Assembly: GCA_028139285.1 (NCBI GenBank)
Contig: JAOINI010000008.1
Coordinates: forward strand, 1 to 48,743
Direction: 5' to 3'
DNA from: Candidatus Pelagibacter sp.
Lineage (GTDB): Bacteria; Pseudomonadota; Alphaproteobacteria; Pelagibacterales; Pelagibacteraceae
Length of the DNA: 48,743 bases
Shown here piece by piece: positions 8,437 through 16,967 of the stretch; position 1 is the first letter of the stretch, and the number at the start of each line of letters is the position of its first letter. Below the pieces are notes generated by a model. It saw nothing but the letters and a program-made list of their open reading frames with translations, ran no database searches and was not told the origin of the DNA. The position numbers and the translations under genes are program-made.

Positions 8437-9218
8437 CCACCTAGGAATAATCTTCCTACGTCTGGATTTTTTAAAAGATCATCCCCTTTGCCCGCAATAG
8501 CTGTTTGGCCGGACACTAAAACGTAACCTATATCTGCAAACTCTAATCCTTTTTTTGCGTTTTGCTCTACAAGTATTATTGTTTTCTTCTCTGCTTTTTG
8601 AAGATCTTCTAAAATTTCAAAAACCATATTTATATATTTTGGTTCCAAACCAATTGATGGTTCATCTACTAGTAAAACTGATGGCTTCATAACTAACGCT
8701 CTTGAAATTTCTAATAATCTTCTCTCACCACCTGATAAAACTTTTGCAGGTTGATTTCTTCTATTTCTTAATCTCTCATATTTTTGAAAAATTCTCTCAG
8801 CTTCCTCATAAGCTTCGTCTTGTTTATCTTTAATATACCCACCCATTAAAAGATTTTCCTCAACTGTCATATCAGGAAATACTGAATTATCTTGCAAGAT
8901 ATAAGCTATGCCCACTTTACTAAGTTTCTGAGCAGGAGTTAATGTCGTAATTTCATTTCCTTCTAATTCAATTTTTCCATCAAAAATATTTGTAAAACCA
9001 TAAATAGAATGAAGTATTGTAGACTTTCCTGCACCGTTAGGTCCTATTAAACATAATGATTGAGCCTTACTGACTGTTAAGTCAAAATTATGTAGTATCT
9101 CCATTTTTCCGTAGCCAGCATTTAAGCCTCTTATGGTTAGATGAACGTCGTTAGGAGATAATTTGTTTAAATCTTCTAAACCAGGTGCTTTACCTAGAAC
9201 ATCGTATTGATTTGCCAT
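8433..9218 (-). CDS. livF: Branched-chain amino-acid ABC transporter ATP-binding protein LivF
   Basis: A 261-residue ABC ATPase of the LivF/UrtE type. Walker A GPNGAGKST is at 59-67, signature LSGGE at 161-165 and Walker B VLLVDEP at 181-187. The NAGYGKMEILH stretch is the LivF N-terminal beta sheet. About 20 extra residues precede the ABC domain. It starts at the same base at which livG ends and overlaps azlC by 4 bp. It powers LivH/LivM together with LivG. Confidence 0.92.
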   Translation of the reverse strand: MANQYDVLGKAPGLEDLNKLSPNDVHLTIRGLNAGYGKMEILHNFDLTVSKAQSLCLIGPNGAGKSTILHSIYGFTNIFDGKIELEGNEITTLTPAQKLSKVGIAYILQDNSVFPDMTVEENLLMGGYIKDKQDEAYEEAERIFQKYERLRNRRNQPAKVLSGGERRLLEISRALVMKPSVLLVDEPSIGLEPKYINMVFEILEDLQKAEKKTIILVEQNAKKGLEFADIGYVLVSGQTAIAGKGDDLLKNPDVGRLFLGG

Positions 9219-9952
9219 TACTGCGCTCCTAAATAAGCATCAACAACTCGCTTATCATTTTTAATTTGATCTGGAGAACCCTCTGCTAGCATTTTACCAT
9301 GGGCTAAACAGAAAATTTTTTGAGCTAAACTCATAATTACTTTCATATTGTGCTCTATCACTAATAAAGTAATTCCATAATCTTTATTTATTTTAATTAA
9401 TCTATCTATAATTCCGTTAATTAAAGTTGGATTAATTCCAGCTGTAGGCTCGTCTAATAAAAGCATTTTAGGCTCGTTCATCAAAGCCATTGCTAATTCT
9501 AGTAATTTTTGTTGTCCAAATGATAAATCACCTGCTCTCAAATTTCTTTTTTGATAAAGACCAACAAAGTTTAAAATATTTTCTGCTTTCTCTGTAAGTT
9601 CAGCAGGTACTTTTGCAAAAATAAATCCTGAGTCACTAGCTTTGTGACTAATTAACATATTCTCTACACAATTAAGTTTTGAGTAAATTCTTGTTTGTTG
9701 AAAGGTTCTTAACAAACCAAGTTTAGCGACTGCTGGCACAGGCATTTCAGAAACTTCTGTATTATCAAATACAATTGATCCTTTATCAATCGGATGAGTT
9801 CCAACAATAGAATTAAATAAAGTAGTTTTACCTGAACCATTAGGTCCTATTAAACCAACGATAGTACCTTGTTCTACCGAAACAGAAATATCTACGTTAG
9901 CTTGAACACCTCCAAAAGATTTACTTACATTTTTGACTTGTAAAATGCTCAT
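9218..9952 (-). CDS. livG: Branched-chain amino-acid ABC transporter ATP-binding protein LivG
   Basis: A 244-residue ABC ATPase. Walker A GPNGSGKT is at 36-43, signature LSFGQ (the LivG-type variant) at 143-147 and Walker B MLLLDEP at 163-169, followed by the H-loop in VIEHNMKVI. The LRTFQQTRIY block (81-90) is typical of LivG. It pairs with LivF as a heterodimer on the cytoplasmic face. It overlaps livM by 4 bp and livF by 1 bp. Confidence 0.93.
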   Translation of the reverse strand: MSILQVKNVSKSFGGVQANVDISVSVEQGTIVGLIGPNGSGKTTLFNSIVGTHPIDKGSIVFDNTEVSEMPVPAVAKLGLLRTFQQTRIYSKLNCVENMLISHKASDSGFIFAKVPAELTEKAENILNFVGLYQKRNLRAGDLSFGQQKLLELAMALMNEPKMLLLDEPTAGINPTLINGIIDRLIKINKDYGITLLVIEHNMKVIMSLAQKIFCLAHGKMLAEGSPDQIKNDKRVVDAYLGAQ

Positions 9953-11013
9953 TTTAATTCCACCTGTGCTTTACGATCTTTTTCATCTATCACTTCACCA
10001 AATCTTTCAGGATATTTTTCTCGCAACCAACCCATTAATCCTTCTGGGAAATAAACAACGATTACAACAATTAAAACTCCTAGCGCAACATATTGCCAAC
10101 CTAATATTAATGTCCAAAGACCTTCCTTGAAGAAATGGAATAAAGTTGCGCCAATTACTGGACCCCATAAAGTTCCTTTTCCACCAAGTATTGCCATCAG
10201 AACCATGAATACTCCCATCTCTCTTCCGTCAAAAGCAACATCAGTTGAGTCTATATACCCAATTAGTCCGCCCATAATTCCACCAGCGAGACCGCAGAAG
10301 AATGCAGAACACATCCAACCTACAATTTTATATTTCATAGTTTGAATACCCATTGCTTCTGCTTTATCTTCATTATCTCTTATCGCATTTAAAATTAATC
10401 TAAATCTGGAACCGTAAATGTATTTAACAAAAATAAATGTTCCGATTAATAATGCAAAACTTAAAAAATAGAAAAATTTTCCTCTAGCTTCTGCATCAAC
10501 TATTTCTGCAGGAAAAGGTGGTGTTGTAAAACCTTGGCCAGCTCCAATAATTTCTATCCCTCCTGCTATCTCACCTGCTGCAATCCCTAAACCTAATGTA
10601 CAAATAGCAAAGTAATGACCTCTCAAACCTAATATAGCGTAACCTATCGCACCTGCTATAATAGTTGGAATAATAGCTGCAACCAATAATCCGACGCCTA
10701 TACCTTGAAAATATTGTGCTGTTGTATGTACAAAAGTTTTTTCTCCACCACTTTCTGTCCATTCAGCTAATGGGAAAAACATTCCTACTTGAACCGATGC
10801 AGTTAAATACATTCCTAGACCGTAGAAAAGAATATTTCCGAAGGTGTTGTAGCCCATTTCTCCACCTTGCAAGTTCCATGTCATCGCTAGAACGATCAAG
10901 ACACAAAGATATGTAAGCTGAACTTTAAAAGCGGAAAATAAATATGGTGCAGCTAAACCTAAAATAATTAAGCCAGAATATAAAATTAAATCTTTTTGTT
11001 TTACTTTTTCCAT
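9949..11013 (-). CDS. livM: Branched-chain amino-acid ABC transporter permease LivM
   Basis: A 354-residue permease of the BPD_transp_2 family with about ten hydrophobic segments and the LivM coupling block RLILNAIRDNEDKAEAMGI. It is on the long side because of a periplasmic loop near residues 80-105 and a charged C-terminal tail. Its start directly follows the livH stop and its end overlaps livG. It forms the membrane pore with LivH. Confidence 0.92.
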   Translation of the reverse strand: MEKVKQKDLILYSGLIILGLAAPYLFSAFKVQLTYLCVLIVLAMTWNLQGGEMGYNTFGNILFYGLGMYLTASVQVGMFFPLAEWTESGGEKTFVHTTAQYFQGIGVGLLVAAIIPTIIAGAIGYAILGLRGHYFAICTLGLGIAAGEIAGGIEIIGAGQGFTTPPFPAEIVDAEARGKFFYFLSFALLIGTFIFVKYIYGSRFRLILNAIRDNEDKAEAMGIQTMKYKIVGWMCSAFFCGLAGGIMGGLIGYIDSTDVAFDGREMGVFMVLMAILGGKGTLWGPVIGATLFHFFKEGLWTLILGWQYVALGVLIVVIVVYFPEGLMGWLREKYPERFGEVIDEKDRKAQVELK

Positions 11014-11907
11014 TTATTTCAGATATTCCCTTTTTCTCGAAAGTTTAAATCTTCTGTAAACTAATATTAAGACTAGTAGTAAAAATACGGCACCTATTCT
11101 AAATTCTGTTCCTAAAATGTAATCTGCAAACTCTTCAAATAGTCCTAATCCCATCCCTGAAACCGCTACTGCAGGTAAGTTTCCAAGACCTGCAACAATA
11201 ACTATCATGAAAGATCTTACTGTATATGGAAGTCCTACATAAGGGTGAAGTGTTAGAGTTATTGAAATTAGAGCTCCTGCGATTCCACATAGCGCAGCAT
11301 TAATTCCAAACGTTGCAGCATAAACTTTTTCTGTATCTACACCTAAAATTTTCGCAGCCCTAGCATTTTGTGCTGTAGCTCTTATAGCTCTTCCAAGTTT
11401 AGATTTCCTCATATAGATAACTAGAGCTATTGCATATAAAACACTAATAAAAGCTGAGAATATTTTTGAATTTGGTAAGGTTACTGAATTGTCAAATAAC
11501 ATAGTTGTTCCGTATTCAGACTGTGCAACAACTACGTCTGCACCAAAAATAAAATTCATTAATTGTTGGAAAACAATAGCTATTCCAAAAGTTGCTAAAA
11601 TTGAAATAAATAAGTCCCGGTCTACAACTTTATTAATGACAAGTTTATAAAGTCCCCATCCAACAAAAAACATTATAATCGGAGAAATAATAACTCCCCA
11701 TGCAGGATGAATTCCCCAAAGATAGATAGTGTATGCAATATAACCTCCAAGAATTACTAAATCACCTTGTGCAATATTAATAATATTCATCACTCCCCAC
11801 TGGAGAGCCATTCCGTAAGCGATCAGTGCAAATAATATACCTAAAAGAATTCCGTCCAGTGATGCCTGGACCATTAACATTGGAGCTTTAAAAATAAGAA
11901 AGTCCAT
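11014..11907 (-). CDS. livH: Branched-chain amino-acid ABC transporter permease LivH
   Basis: A 297-residue permease with the family hallmarks IAYGMALQWGVMNIINIAQGD near the N terminus and the coupling-helix region LGRAIRATAQNARAAKILGVD. It is adjacent to livM and separated from livK by 68 bp that contain a perfect hairpin. It therefore probably lies beyond a partial terminator, which would give permease levels below those of the binding protein. Confidence 0.93.
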   Translation of the reverse strand: MDFLIFKAPMLMVQASLDGILLGILFALIAYGMALQWGVMNIINIAQGDLVILGGYIAYTIYLWGIHPAWGVIISPIIMFFVGWGLYKLVINKVVDRDLFISILATFGIAIVFQQLMNFIFGADVVVAQSEYGTTMLFDNSVTLPNSKIFSAFISVLYAIALVIYMRKSKLGRAIRATAQNARAAKILGVDTEKVYAATFGINAALCGIAGALISITLTLHPYVGLPYTVRSFMIVIVAGLGNLPAVAVSGMGLGLFEEFADYILGTEFRIGAVFLLLVLILVYRRFKLSRKREYLK

Positions 11908-11928
11908 AAAATTTCAAAACTTATAAAA

Positions 11929-11958
11929 GAAAAGCCCCTAGAAAACTAGGGGCTTTTC
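11929..11958 (-). terminator. Intrinsic terminator/attenuator between livK and livH
   Basis: Perfect 13-bp inverted repeat (arms 11929-11941 and 11946-11958, loop AAAA on the plus strand). Read on the minus strand the second arm ends in CTTTTCTTTT. It sits directly after livK, the position used in many binding-protein operons to let only part of the transcripts continue into the permease genes. Confidence 0.85.
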
Positions 11959-11975
11959 AAATTATTCAGAAGTTA

Positions 11976-13217
11976 TTAGCTTCTTTCAGACCATTTCGGG
12001 ATTGGATGATAGAATTTATCAGAAGCCCATTTTGTAGGAGCTACTACTCTATTCTCACAATCATCGCCTTTACATCTTACTTGGAACAAGATCATTGGCT
12101 TAGCAACATTTTGGCCACCAGGTCCAAATTTAATGTTTCCATAGAAAGTTTGCATTTCAGTATCAACAAGCGCATCTCTTACTGCATCTCTGTCAAAAGA
12201 ATTTGCTCTTTCGAACGCATCTTTAAACACTAACAATGCTGCAGAAGACTCTGCTGATTGATATGGCGGGTCATATCCAAATTCTTTTTGGAAGTCTTTA
12301 GCGTATTTCTTACCAGAGCCAAAGAATTTATCTTTGTAAGATAAATTTTTGTGCCACTGAGAAGCACACAATGCGAATTCTGATTTCTTTCCGTGTTGTT
12401 TAGAAAGTTTTGCAGCATCACAGTGTGTCATCGCTAACATAGGAACATCAACTTTCATTTCAGAAATTTGTCTGATTGCAGTTAATGCACCTTTTGTGTG
12501 ACCTGATACAACAAGTACATCTGGCTTAACAGCTTTTACTTTAGCCAATGTAGCTGCCATATCGTTAAGTTCTTTTGGTAGTTTGTCATCGATGATGATC
12601 TCAGATCCAGTTCTTTTTGCTGCATCTAAAATACCAAGTCTCACGTCTTGTGAAAAAGCATCTTGTTCAAATGCTTGAGCAATTTTTACTCCTTTACCAC
12701 CGTTTTTTTCTACCGCTAAATCAATAGCTACTTCAAGGTATTGGTTAGCTGGTGATAACACCGCGAACAAATATTTGTATCCTTTTGTAAATAAAGATCT
12801 AGATGCACCATTCGCTTCAACCATAGGAATTTTATATTTCTCGGTTACTGGTGCAATGGCTTTCGTTAAACCTGAACTGTATGGTCCAAGCATGTAATGA
12901 ACGCCATCTTGTTTAATTAGTCTTTCAGCTAACTGAGCGGCTCTTTTTGGGTTTGACTCATCATCATAGTAAATGATCTCAAACTTATATTTCTTACCTT
13001 GTACTTCTACTCCGCCCATTTTGTTAATTCTCTCAACGGCCATGTTGTAGCCATTTTGAGTATGAACTCCATTTGAAGAGTATTTACCTGTAAGAGATAT
13101 TGCAGAACCTAACACAATGTATTCACCTTCTACTTTTGCAAAAGAAGAAGTGAAAGAAACAAGTGCTAAAGTTATTGCTGAAAAAAATGTAACAAATAGT
13201 TTTGCTATTTTATTCAT
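11976..13217 (-). CDS. livK: Branched-chain amino-acid/amide ABC transporter substrate-binding protein
   Basis: A 413-residue periplasmic binding protein of the Peripla_BP_6 (LivJ/LivK, AmiC) fold. It has a Sec signal peptide at 1-27 (ending SFA), then LGSAISLTGKYSSNGVHTQNGY and YYDDESNPKRAAQLAERLI, both standard for the family. It has two Cys near the C terminus (CKGDDC) that could form a disulfide. It is the first gene of the liv operon, with a strong ribosome site (AAGGG) and its own promoter. The ligand could be branched-chain amino acids or a related amide or urea-like compound; the neighbouring azlCD supports the former. Confidence 0.9.
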   Translation of the reverse strand: MNKIAKLFVTFFSAITLALVSFTSSFAKVEGEYIVLGSAISLTGKYSSNGVHTQNGYNMAVERINKMGGVEVQGKKYKFEIIYYDDESNPKRAAQLAERLIKQDGVHYMLGPYSSGLTKAIAPVTEKYKIPMVEANGASRSLFTKGYKYLFAVLSPANQYLEVAIDLAVEKNGGKGVKIAQAFEQDAFSQDVRLGILDAAKRTGSEIIIDDKLPKELNDMAATLAKVKAVKPDVLVVSGHTKGALTAIRQISEMKVDVPMLAMTHCDAAKLSKQHGKKSEFALCASQWHKNLSYKDKFFGSGKKYAKDFQKEFGYDPPYQSAESSAALLVFKDAFERANSFDRDAVRDALVDTEMQTFYGNIKFGPGGQNVAKPMILFQVRCKGDDCENRVVAPTKWASDKFYHPIPKWSERS

Positions 13218-13260
13218 TATTTCCCTTCTTGTTATTAATTAATTAATTAAAAATTAAATA

Positions 13261-13289
13261 ATTAAAACAAGAAATAAAGTTTTTGACAA
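13261..13289 (-). promoter_or_regulatory. Candidate promoter for the liv operon
   Basis: Minus strand: TTGTCA -35 (13284-13289), 17 bp, TTTAAT -10 (13261-13266). The UTR of about 38 nt carries AAGGG close to the start codon. Confidence 0.45.
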
Positions 13290-13302
13290 CAGTTAGTATT
13301 AA

Positions 13303-13929
13303 TTAAAAATTCTGTGTCGCAGCAATGTAAACTGCTAAAATTAGAAGAACACACGCAGAAATTGTATTTAATAGCTTAGGTTTACTTCTTAGCCATAATG
13401 AAATTTTCTCAGCTGCTAATGCGTAAATCATTAATGTTAAAAAATCTAAAACTACATATGTAGTTAATAATATTAAAAACTGTGAGATAATATTTGAACC
13501 AAAGTTAATAAATGTTGGAAAAATTGTTCCAAAGAATAAAATTGCTTTTGGACTTAAACCTGCAACTAATAATCCATCTTTATAAAACGATAGTGGTGAT
13601 TTTAAATGTTGATCTTTAGAATTAAAACTTCTTATTTTAGAAGTTAAAGTATCATAGGCTAAATAAACTATATAAAATATCCCTGCCCATTTTAAATAAT
13701 AAAGGACTTGAGGATTATTGCTTAAAAAAGAACCAATTAAAAAAACTACTAAAATAGCTTGGATAGTATTTGCAGATATATCTCCCAAGGCAGTCCAAAC
13801 AGATCTATTTAATCCATAATTCAATGTGTGTGAAACTATAACAACCCTTGGCGGACCTGGAGAAATAAATAAAAATAAAATGATTTGTAAAAATATTATA
13901 TAGTCTGTTGGAAACATTTGATTAGTCAC
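13303..13929 (-). CDS. LysE/RhtB family amino-acid exporter
   Basis: A 208-residue, six-helix membrane protein. The SPGPPRVVIVSHTLNYGLNR stretch is the LysE family signature (usually SPGPxxxxV...G), and LSPKAILFFGTIFPTFI is the second conserved block. The family exports lysine, arginine, threonine or homoserine lactones; which one is used here cannot be read. It is transcribed divergently from the DUF2805 gene with only 13 bp between the two starts. Confidence 0.88.
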   Translation of the reverse strand: MTNQMFPTDYIIFLQIILFLFISPGPPRVVIVSHTLNYGLNRSVWTALGDISANTIQAILVVFLIGSFLSNNPQVLYYLKWAGIFYIVYLAYDTLTSKIRSFNSKDQHLKSPLSFYKDGLLVAGLSPKAILFFGTIFPTFINFGSNIISQFLILLTTYVVLDFLTLMIYALAAEKISLWLRSKPKLLNTISACVLLILAVYIAATQNF

Positions 13930-13937
13930 TATATATA
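13908..13937 (+). promoter_or_regulatory. Promoter for DUF2805 gene, predicted leaderless
   Basis: TTGGAA (13908-13913), 18 bp, TATATA (13932-13937), then 5 nt to the ATG at 13943. The -35 box lies inside the divergent lysE-type gene. No Shine-Dalgarno is present. Confidence 0.4.
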
Positions 13938-13942
13938 AATTT

Positions 13943-14239
13943 ATGAAGAAAAAAAGTTTTATCCCTCAAACAAGAGTCAAAAATCCCGAGCCTAAAGAAA
14001 AGGATGATAATTGGATTATTTGGGCTGCTTGGGCTGATAGGATTACTTTTGAAGAGATTAAAGAAAAAACTGGAAAGAATGAGTCTCAAGTTATTAAGAT
14101 AATGAGAAAAAATTTAAAACCAGGTTCTTTTAGGCTTTGGAGAAAAAGGGTACATAACACTAGCATCAAGCATAGAAAAAAGTTTCAGTTAGGCAGAAAA
14201 AAACTTAGAGAAAAAATTAAATTAACTGATATATATTAA
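13943..14239 (+). CDS. DUF2805 / TIGR03643 family small basic protein
   Basis: 98 residues, highly basic. The segment DNWIIWAAWADRITFEEIKEK and the following KNESQVIKIMRKNLKPGSFRLWRKRV identify the DUF2805 family of short conserved proteins with a helix-turn-helix-like core and no assigned function. The basic tail suggests nucleic-acid contact (inference). The next gene, grxC, starts 2 bp after its stop, so it heads a small operon DUF2805-grxC-msrB. Confidence 0.8.
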   Translation: MKKKSFIPQTRVKNPEPKEKDDNWIIWAAWADRITFEEIKEKTGKNESQVIKIMRKNLKPGSFRLWRKRVHNTSIKHRKKFQLGRKKLREKIKLTDIY

Positions 14240-14241
14240 TT

Positions 14242-14502
14242 ATGAAAAAAGTTACAATGTATACTGGCAATCCTTGCTCATTTTGTGCAGCAGCTAAAGC
14301 GTTATTAAAAACAAAAAATGTTGAGATAGAGGAAATAGATATTTGGGCAGATCCAGCTAATGCAAAAGAAATGTTACAAAGAACCAATGGCGTAAGAACT
14401 ATTCCTCAAATTTTTATCGGCGATCATTACATTGGTGGTAATGATAAACTTCAGGAAGCGAACAGAAACGGTGAATTAGATAAAATTTTAAAAGGAGAAT
14501 GA
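14242..14502 (+). CDS. grxC: Glutaredoxin 3 (GrxC-like)
   Basis: An 86-residue thioredoxin-fold protein. The active site is CSFC (C12, C15) rather than the usual CPYC. The glutathione-binding TIPQIFIGDHYIGG segment with its cis-Pro is intact, so it should be a dithiol glutaredoxin reduced by glutathione. Its stop overlaps the start of the exported msrB by 4 bp. gshA and gshB lie about 5 kb away. It acts in the cytoplasm, so coupling to a secreted Msr is by expression rather than direct contact. Confidence 0.92.
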   Translation: MKKVTMYTGNPCSFCAAAKALLKTKNVEIEEIDIWADPANAKEMLQRTNGVRTIPQIFIGDHYIGGNDKLQEANRNGELDKILKGE

Positions 14503-14951
14503 GAAGAAATTTTTTAAAATATTTGAGCTTAACAATTTTTTCATCTTTTATTCTTCCATTAAACTTGCTATTTGCGAATACAAAGAAAATTATCAATAAA
14601 AATCTTACAAAAAAACAAAAAGAAATAATGTTTAACGAGGGCACTGAAAGACCCTTTTCAAGTGATTTACTTAAAGAAAGTAGAAAGGGCTTTTATCATT
14701 GCGCTAATTGTGGAAATAAACTTTTTGCCTCTACAAGTAAATTTGACAGTGGTACTGGTTGGCCATCATTTTCTGAGGCTTTGCCTGGAGCTTTTAAAAC
14801 TAAGATAGATTATAAATTTGGAATGAAAAGAACAGAATATCATTGTGCTAAATGCGGCGCACATCATGGACATGTCTTTAACGATGGACCGACAAAAAGT
14901 GGTAAAAGATTTTGTAATAATGGTCTTTGTTTAATTTTTAAGCCTGAATAA
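14499..14951 (+). CDS. msrB: Exported peptide-methionine (R)-S-oxide reductase MsrB
   Basis: 150 residues. A basic and hydrophobic N terminus (MRRNFLKYLSLTIFSSFIL...) followed by LLFANTKK looks like a signal peptide with cleavage near ANT, so this copy is probably periplasmic. The MsrB domain has its four zinc cysteines (C68, C71, C116, C119), HHGHVFNDGP, and catalytic C139 in RFCNNGLC. The usual resolving-Cys position (SGCGWPSF in many MsrBs) is Thr (SGTGWPSF), while an extra Cys lies at 144. A second, cytoplasmic MsrB is encoded at 17637-18014. Its start overlaps grxC by 4 bp. CcdA, encoded nearby, could deliver periplasmic reducing power (inference). Confidence 0.92.
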   Translation: MRRNFLKYLSLTIFSSFILPLNLLFANTKKIINKNLTKKQKEIMFNEGTERPFSSDLLKESRKGFYHCANCGNKLFASTSKFDSGTGWPSFSEALPGAFKTKIDYKFGMKRTEYHCAKCGAHHGHVFNDGPTKSGKRFCNNGLCLIFKPE

Positions 14952-14953
14952 AA

Positions 14954-15856
14954 TTATTTAATATCTTGGATAAAAGGCATTGCATCCCCTGCTCCAAGTT
15001 TAGTTGTAGATATTCCAGCAACTTTATTTGCGAACTCTAAACACTCTTTAATAGTTTTTACTTTCAATAAGCTGAAAGCTAAACCTCCATTAAAAGCATC
15101 TCCTGCTCCAGTAGTGTCGATGGCTTTTACTGCACTAGCTTTTAAATAAATTTCCTCTTTTCCATCAGAATAAAATAAACCTTTTTCACCAAGTGTAATT
15201 ATTACTTTTTTAATTCCTAAATTTATCAGTTTGTCTGCTGCCTGTTTTGCTTCTTGATCATTAGTAATCTTTATGCCTGTATAAAATTCAGCCTCGGTTT
15301 CATTAGGTGTAAAAAAATCAATATTATTATAAAACTCTTCCGAAATTTCAGATGCTGGTGCAGGATTTAAAATTGTAGTACACCCGTTTTCTTTAGCAGT
15401 TTTCAAACAATGTAAGGTAACGTCTTTTGGAACCTCTAATTGAGTTAAAAAAATTTTTGAACTTTTAATTAAATTCATTTGGTTTTCAATTTCATTTATT
15501 CGCAAAGAACTTGGTGCGCCTACAATTACATTGATAGCATTTTTTCCAGTATTTTGGTCAACTAAAATTCCAGCTACACCAGTTTGTTGGCCACCGTCTT
15601 GAATTATATTTTCTGTAGAAATTTTATTTTTTTGAAGAGTTTTAAGAGCTAACTCTCCATATGCGTCTTTACCAATTTTACTTATAAAATTTGTTTTTCC
15701 GCCAAGTCTTGAAATTGCTATGGCTTGATTACAGCCTTTTCCCCCTGGACCCACATTATATTTTTTTCCCAAAATAGTTTCGCCTATTGATGGGATTTTA
15801 GGTCCTGAAAAACTTATGTCAGCAACAAAAATCCCTAAGACTGTTATTTCGTTCAT
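14954..15856 (-). CDS. rbsK: Ribokinase-like PfkB family sugar kinase
   Basis: A 300-residue PfkB-family kinase. The ribokinase features are present: NVGPGGKGCNQAIAISRLGG (substrate and first PfkB signature), VTLGEKG, and the anion hole/catalytic base motif in DTTGAGDAFNGG (D253). It would phosphorylate ribose or a deoxyribose/nucleoside sugar with ATP in the cytoplasm. No ribose transporter is adjacent. Its start coincides with the last base of ccdA, and its end converges on msrB with a 2-bp gap. Specificity within the family (ribose or another pentose) is likely but not proven. Confidence 0.87.
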   Translation of the reverse strand: MNEITVLGIFVADISFSGPKIPSIGETILGKKYNVGPGGKGCNQAIAISRLGGKTNFISKIGKDAYGELALKTLQKNKISTENIIQDGGQQTGVAGILVDQNTGKNAINVIVGAPSSLRINEIENQMNLIKSSKIFLTQLEVPKDVTLHCLKTAKENGCTTILNPAPASEISEEFYNNIDFFTPNETEAEFYTGIKITNDQEAKQAADKLINLGIKKVIITLGEKGLFYSDGKEEIYLKASAVKAIDTTGAGDAFNGGLAFSLLKVKTIKECLEFANKVAGISTTKLGAGDAMPFIQDIK

Positions 15857-16572
15857 TAACCAACCTTAGCGAGAATTGGAAAGGTCGTCAAAATATAATA
15901 ACTTATAACTTGAATGTAATTTGTAGTAATCAAGATGCCAGTAATTAAAAGAATAGCTCCGCCAGATTTTGTAATAGCTCCATAGTATTTTCCAAAACCT
16001 TTTTTAGAATTTAAAAATCTACTCATATAGTATCCGGATAATATAAATGGGATAGCTAATCCTAAAGAATAAAATGATAATAATAAAATTCCTTTACTAA
16101 TTGTAGCCTCAGTAGCAGACAAAGCAATTATAGATCCTAAAACCGGACCAATGCAAGGTGTCCAACCAAATGCAAAAGCCGCGCCAACTATAAAAGGAAA
16201 TGCATAATTATCCTTATAATTTGAATTGGTTTGAATTCTTTTTTCAGTATTTAAAAAAGAAAAATTTAAAAAACCTAACATTTGTAATGAAAAAATAATA
16301 ATTATTAATCCTGCAACAATTCGTAATTCATTTGAAAAGAAAAGAAGCACGTTTCCTATTGCAGAGGCGGCAGCTCCAAGTGTTATAAAAACAAATGAGA
16401 AACCTAGTGAAAAAAGAATAGTTTTAGTCAAAACTATTGATTTGTCTTTATCTATTTCCCCTAAATCTTTTCCAGTTATATATGAAATATAACCTGGGAT
16501 AATTGGAAGTACACAAGGGGTGAGAAAACTTATAAATCCTGCCCCAAAAGCGAACACAAGTTTAATGATCAT
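15856..16572 (-). CDS. ccdA: Cytochrome c biogenesis / thiol-electron transporter CcdA
   Basis: A 238-residue, six-helix DsbD-like membrane protein. The two redox cysteines are in the expected TPC motifs: C20 in FLTPCVLPIIPGY and C140 in GWTPCIGPVLGS. CcdA carries electrons from cytoplasmic thioredoxin to periplasmic thiol proteins, needed for apocytochrome c reduction and possibly for periplasmic Msr recycling. A promoter with its -10 box 6 nt before the ATG predicts a leaderless mRNA. It is co-transcribed with the sugar kinase (1-bp overlap), an unrelated function. Confidence 0.92.
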   Translation of the reverse strand: MIIKLVFAFGAGFISFLTPCVLPIIPGYISYITGKDLGEIDKDKSIVLTKTILFSLGFSFVFITLGAAASAIGNVLLFFSNELRIVAGLIIIIFSLQMLGFLNFSFLNTEKRIQTNSNYKDNYAFPFIVGAAFAFGWTPCIGPVLGSIIALSATEATISKGILLLSFYSLGLAIPFILSGYYMSRFLNSKKGFGKYYGAITKSGGAILLITGILITTNYIQVISYYILTTFPILAKVG

Positions 16573-16578
16573 ATTACG

Positions 16579-16607
16579 TTTATATTTGCCTTTGAACTTT
16601 ACCGCAA
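16579..16607 (-). promoter_or_regulatory. Promoter for ccdA, predicted leaderless
   Basis: Minus strand: TTGCGG -35 (16602-16607), 17 bp, TATAAA -10 (16579-16584), then 6 nt (CGTAAT) to the ATG at 16572. No Shine-Dalgarno. Confidence 0.5.
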
Positions 16608-16622
16608 TTACAATATTGGCTC

Positions 16623-16967
16623 ATGATAATTAAATACTTAGGTTTTTTATTCACTCTTTTGTGGTCATATACTTTCATTAAGTCTCAAAGTATTTTTAAA
16701 AAAGGATCAGGTATTTTAATTACTTTATTTGTAACCAATATATCCTGGTTCACGTTTATCGCAGCTTGCTTTTATGGCCTTAAAAATTTTAGCTTTTACC
16801 ATGCTTTACTTGGTATAGCTTTGAGTATTGTTTTAGTTCACTTGGCTTTTTCTAGATTAACTTTATTCATCAATAACAAATTTCAGGATAAGAACACACT
16901 TTTAAAAATTAAAACATTGATTGAATATTTAATTTTAATAGCAGTTGGATATTTCATATTTTTTTAA
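16623..16967 (+). CDS. Small integral membrane protein of unknown function
   Basis: 114 residues with four hydrophobic helices (about 3-20, 30-50, 58-80, 93-113) separated by short basic loops. No motif I recognise. It is divergent from ccdA (50 bp between starts) and convergent with the histidine phosphatase, overlapping it by 4 bp at the stop codons. TTGAAC lies at a possible -35 position but the -10 is poor. Confidence 0.6.
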   Translation: MIIKYLGFLFTLLWSYTFIKSQSIFKKGSGILITLFVTNISWFTFIAACFYGLKNFSFYHALLGIALSIVLVHLAFSRLTLFINNKFQDKNTLLKIKTLIEYLILIAVGYFIFF

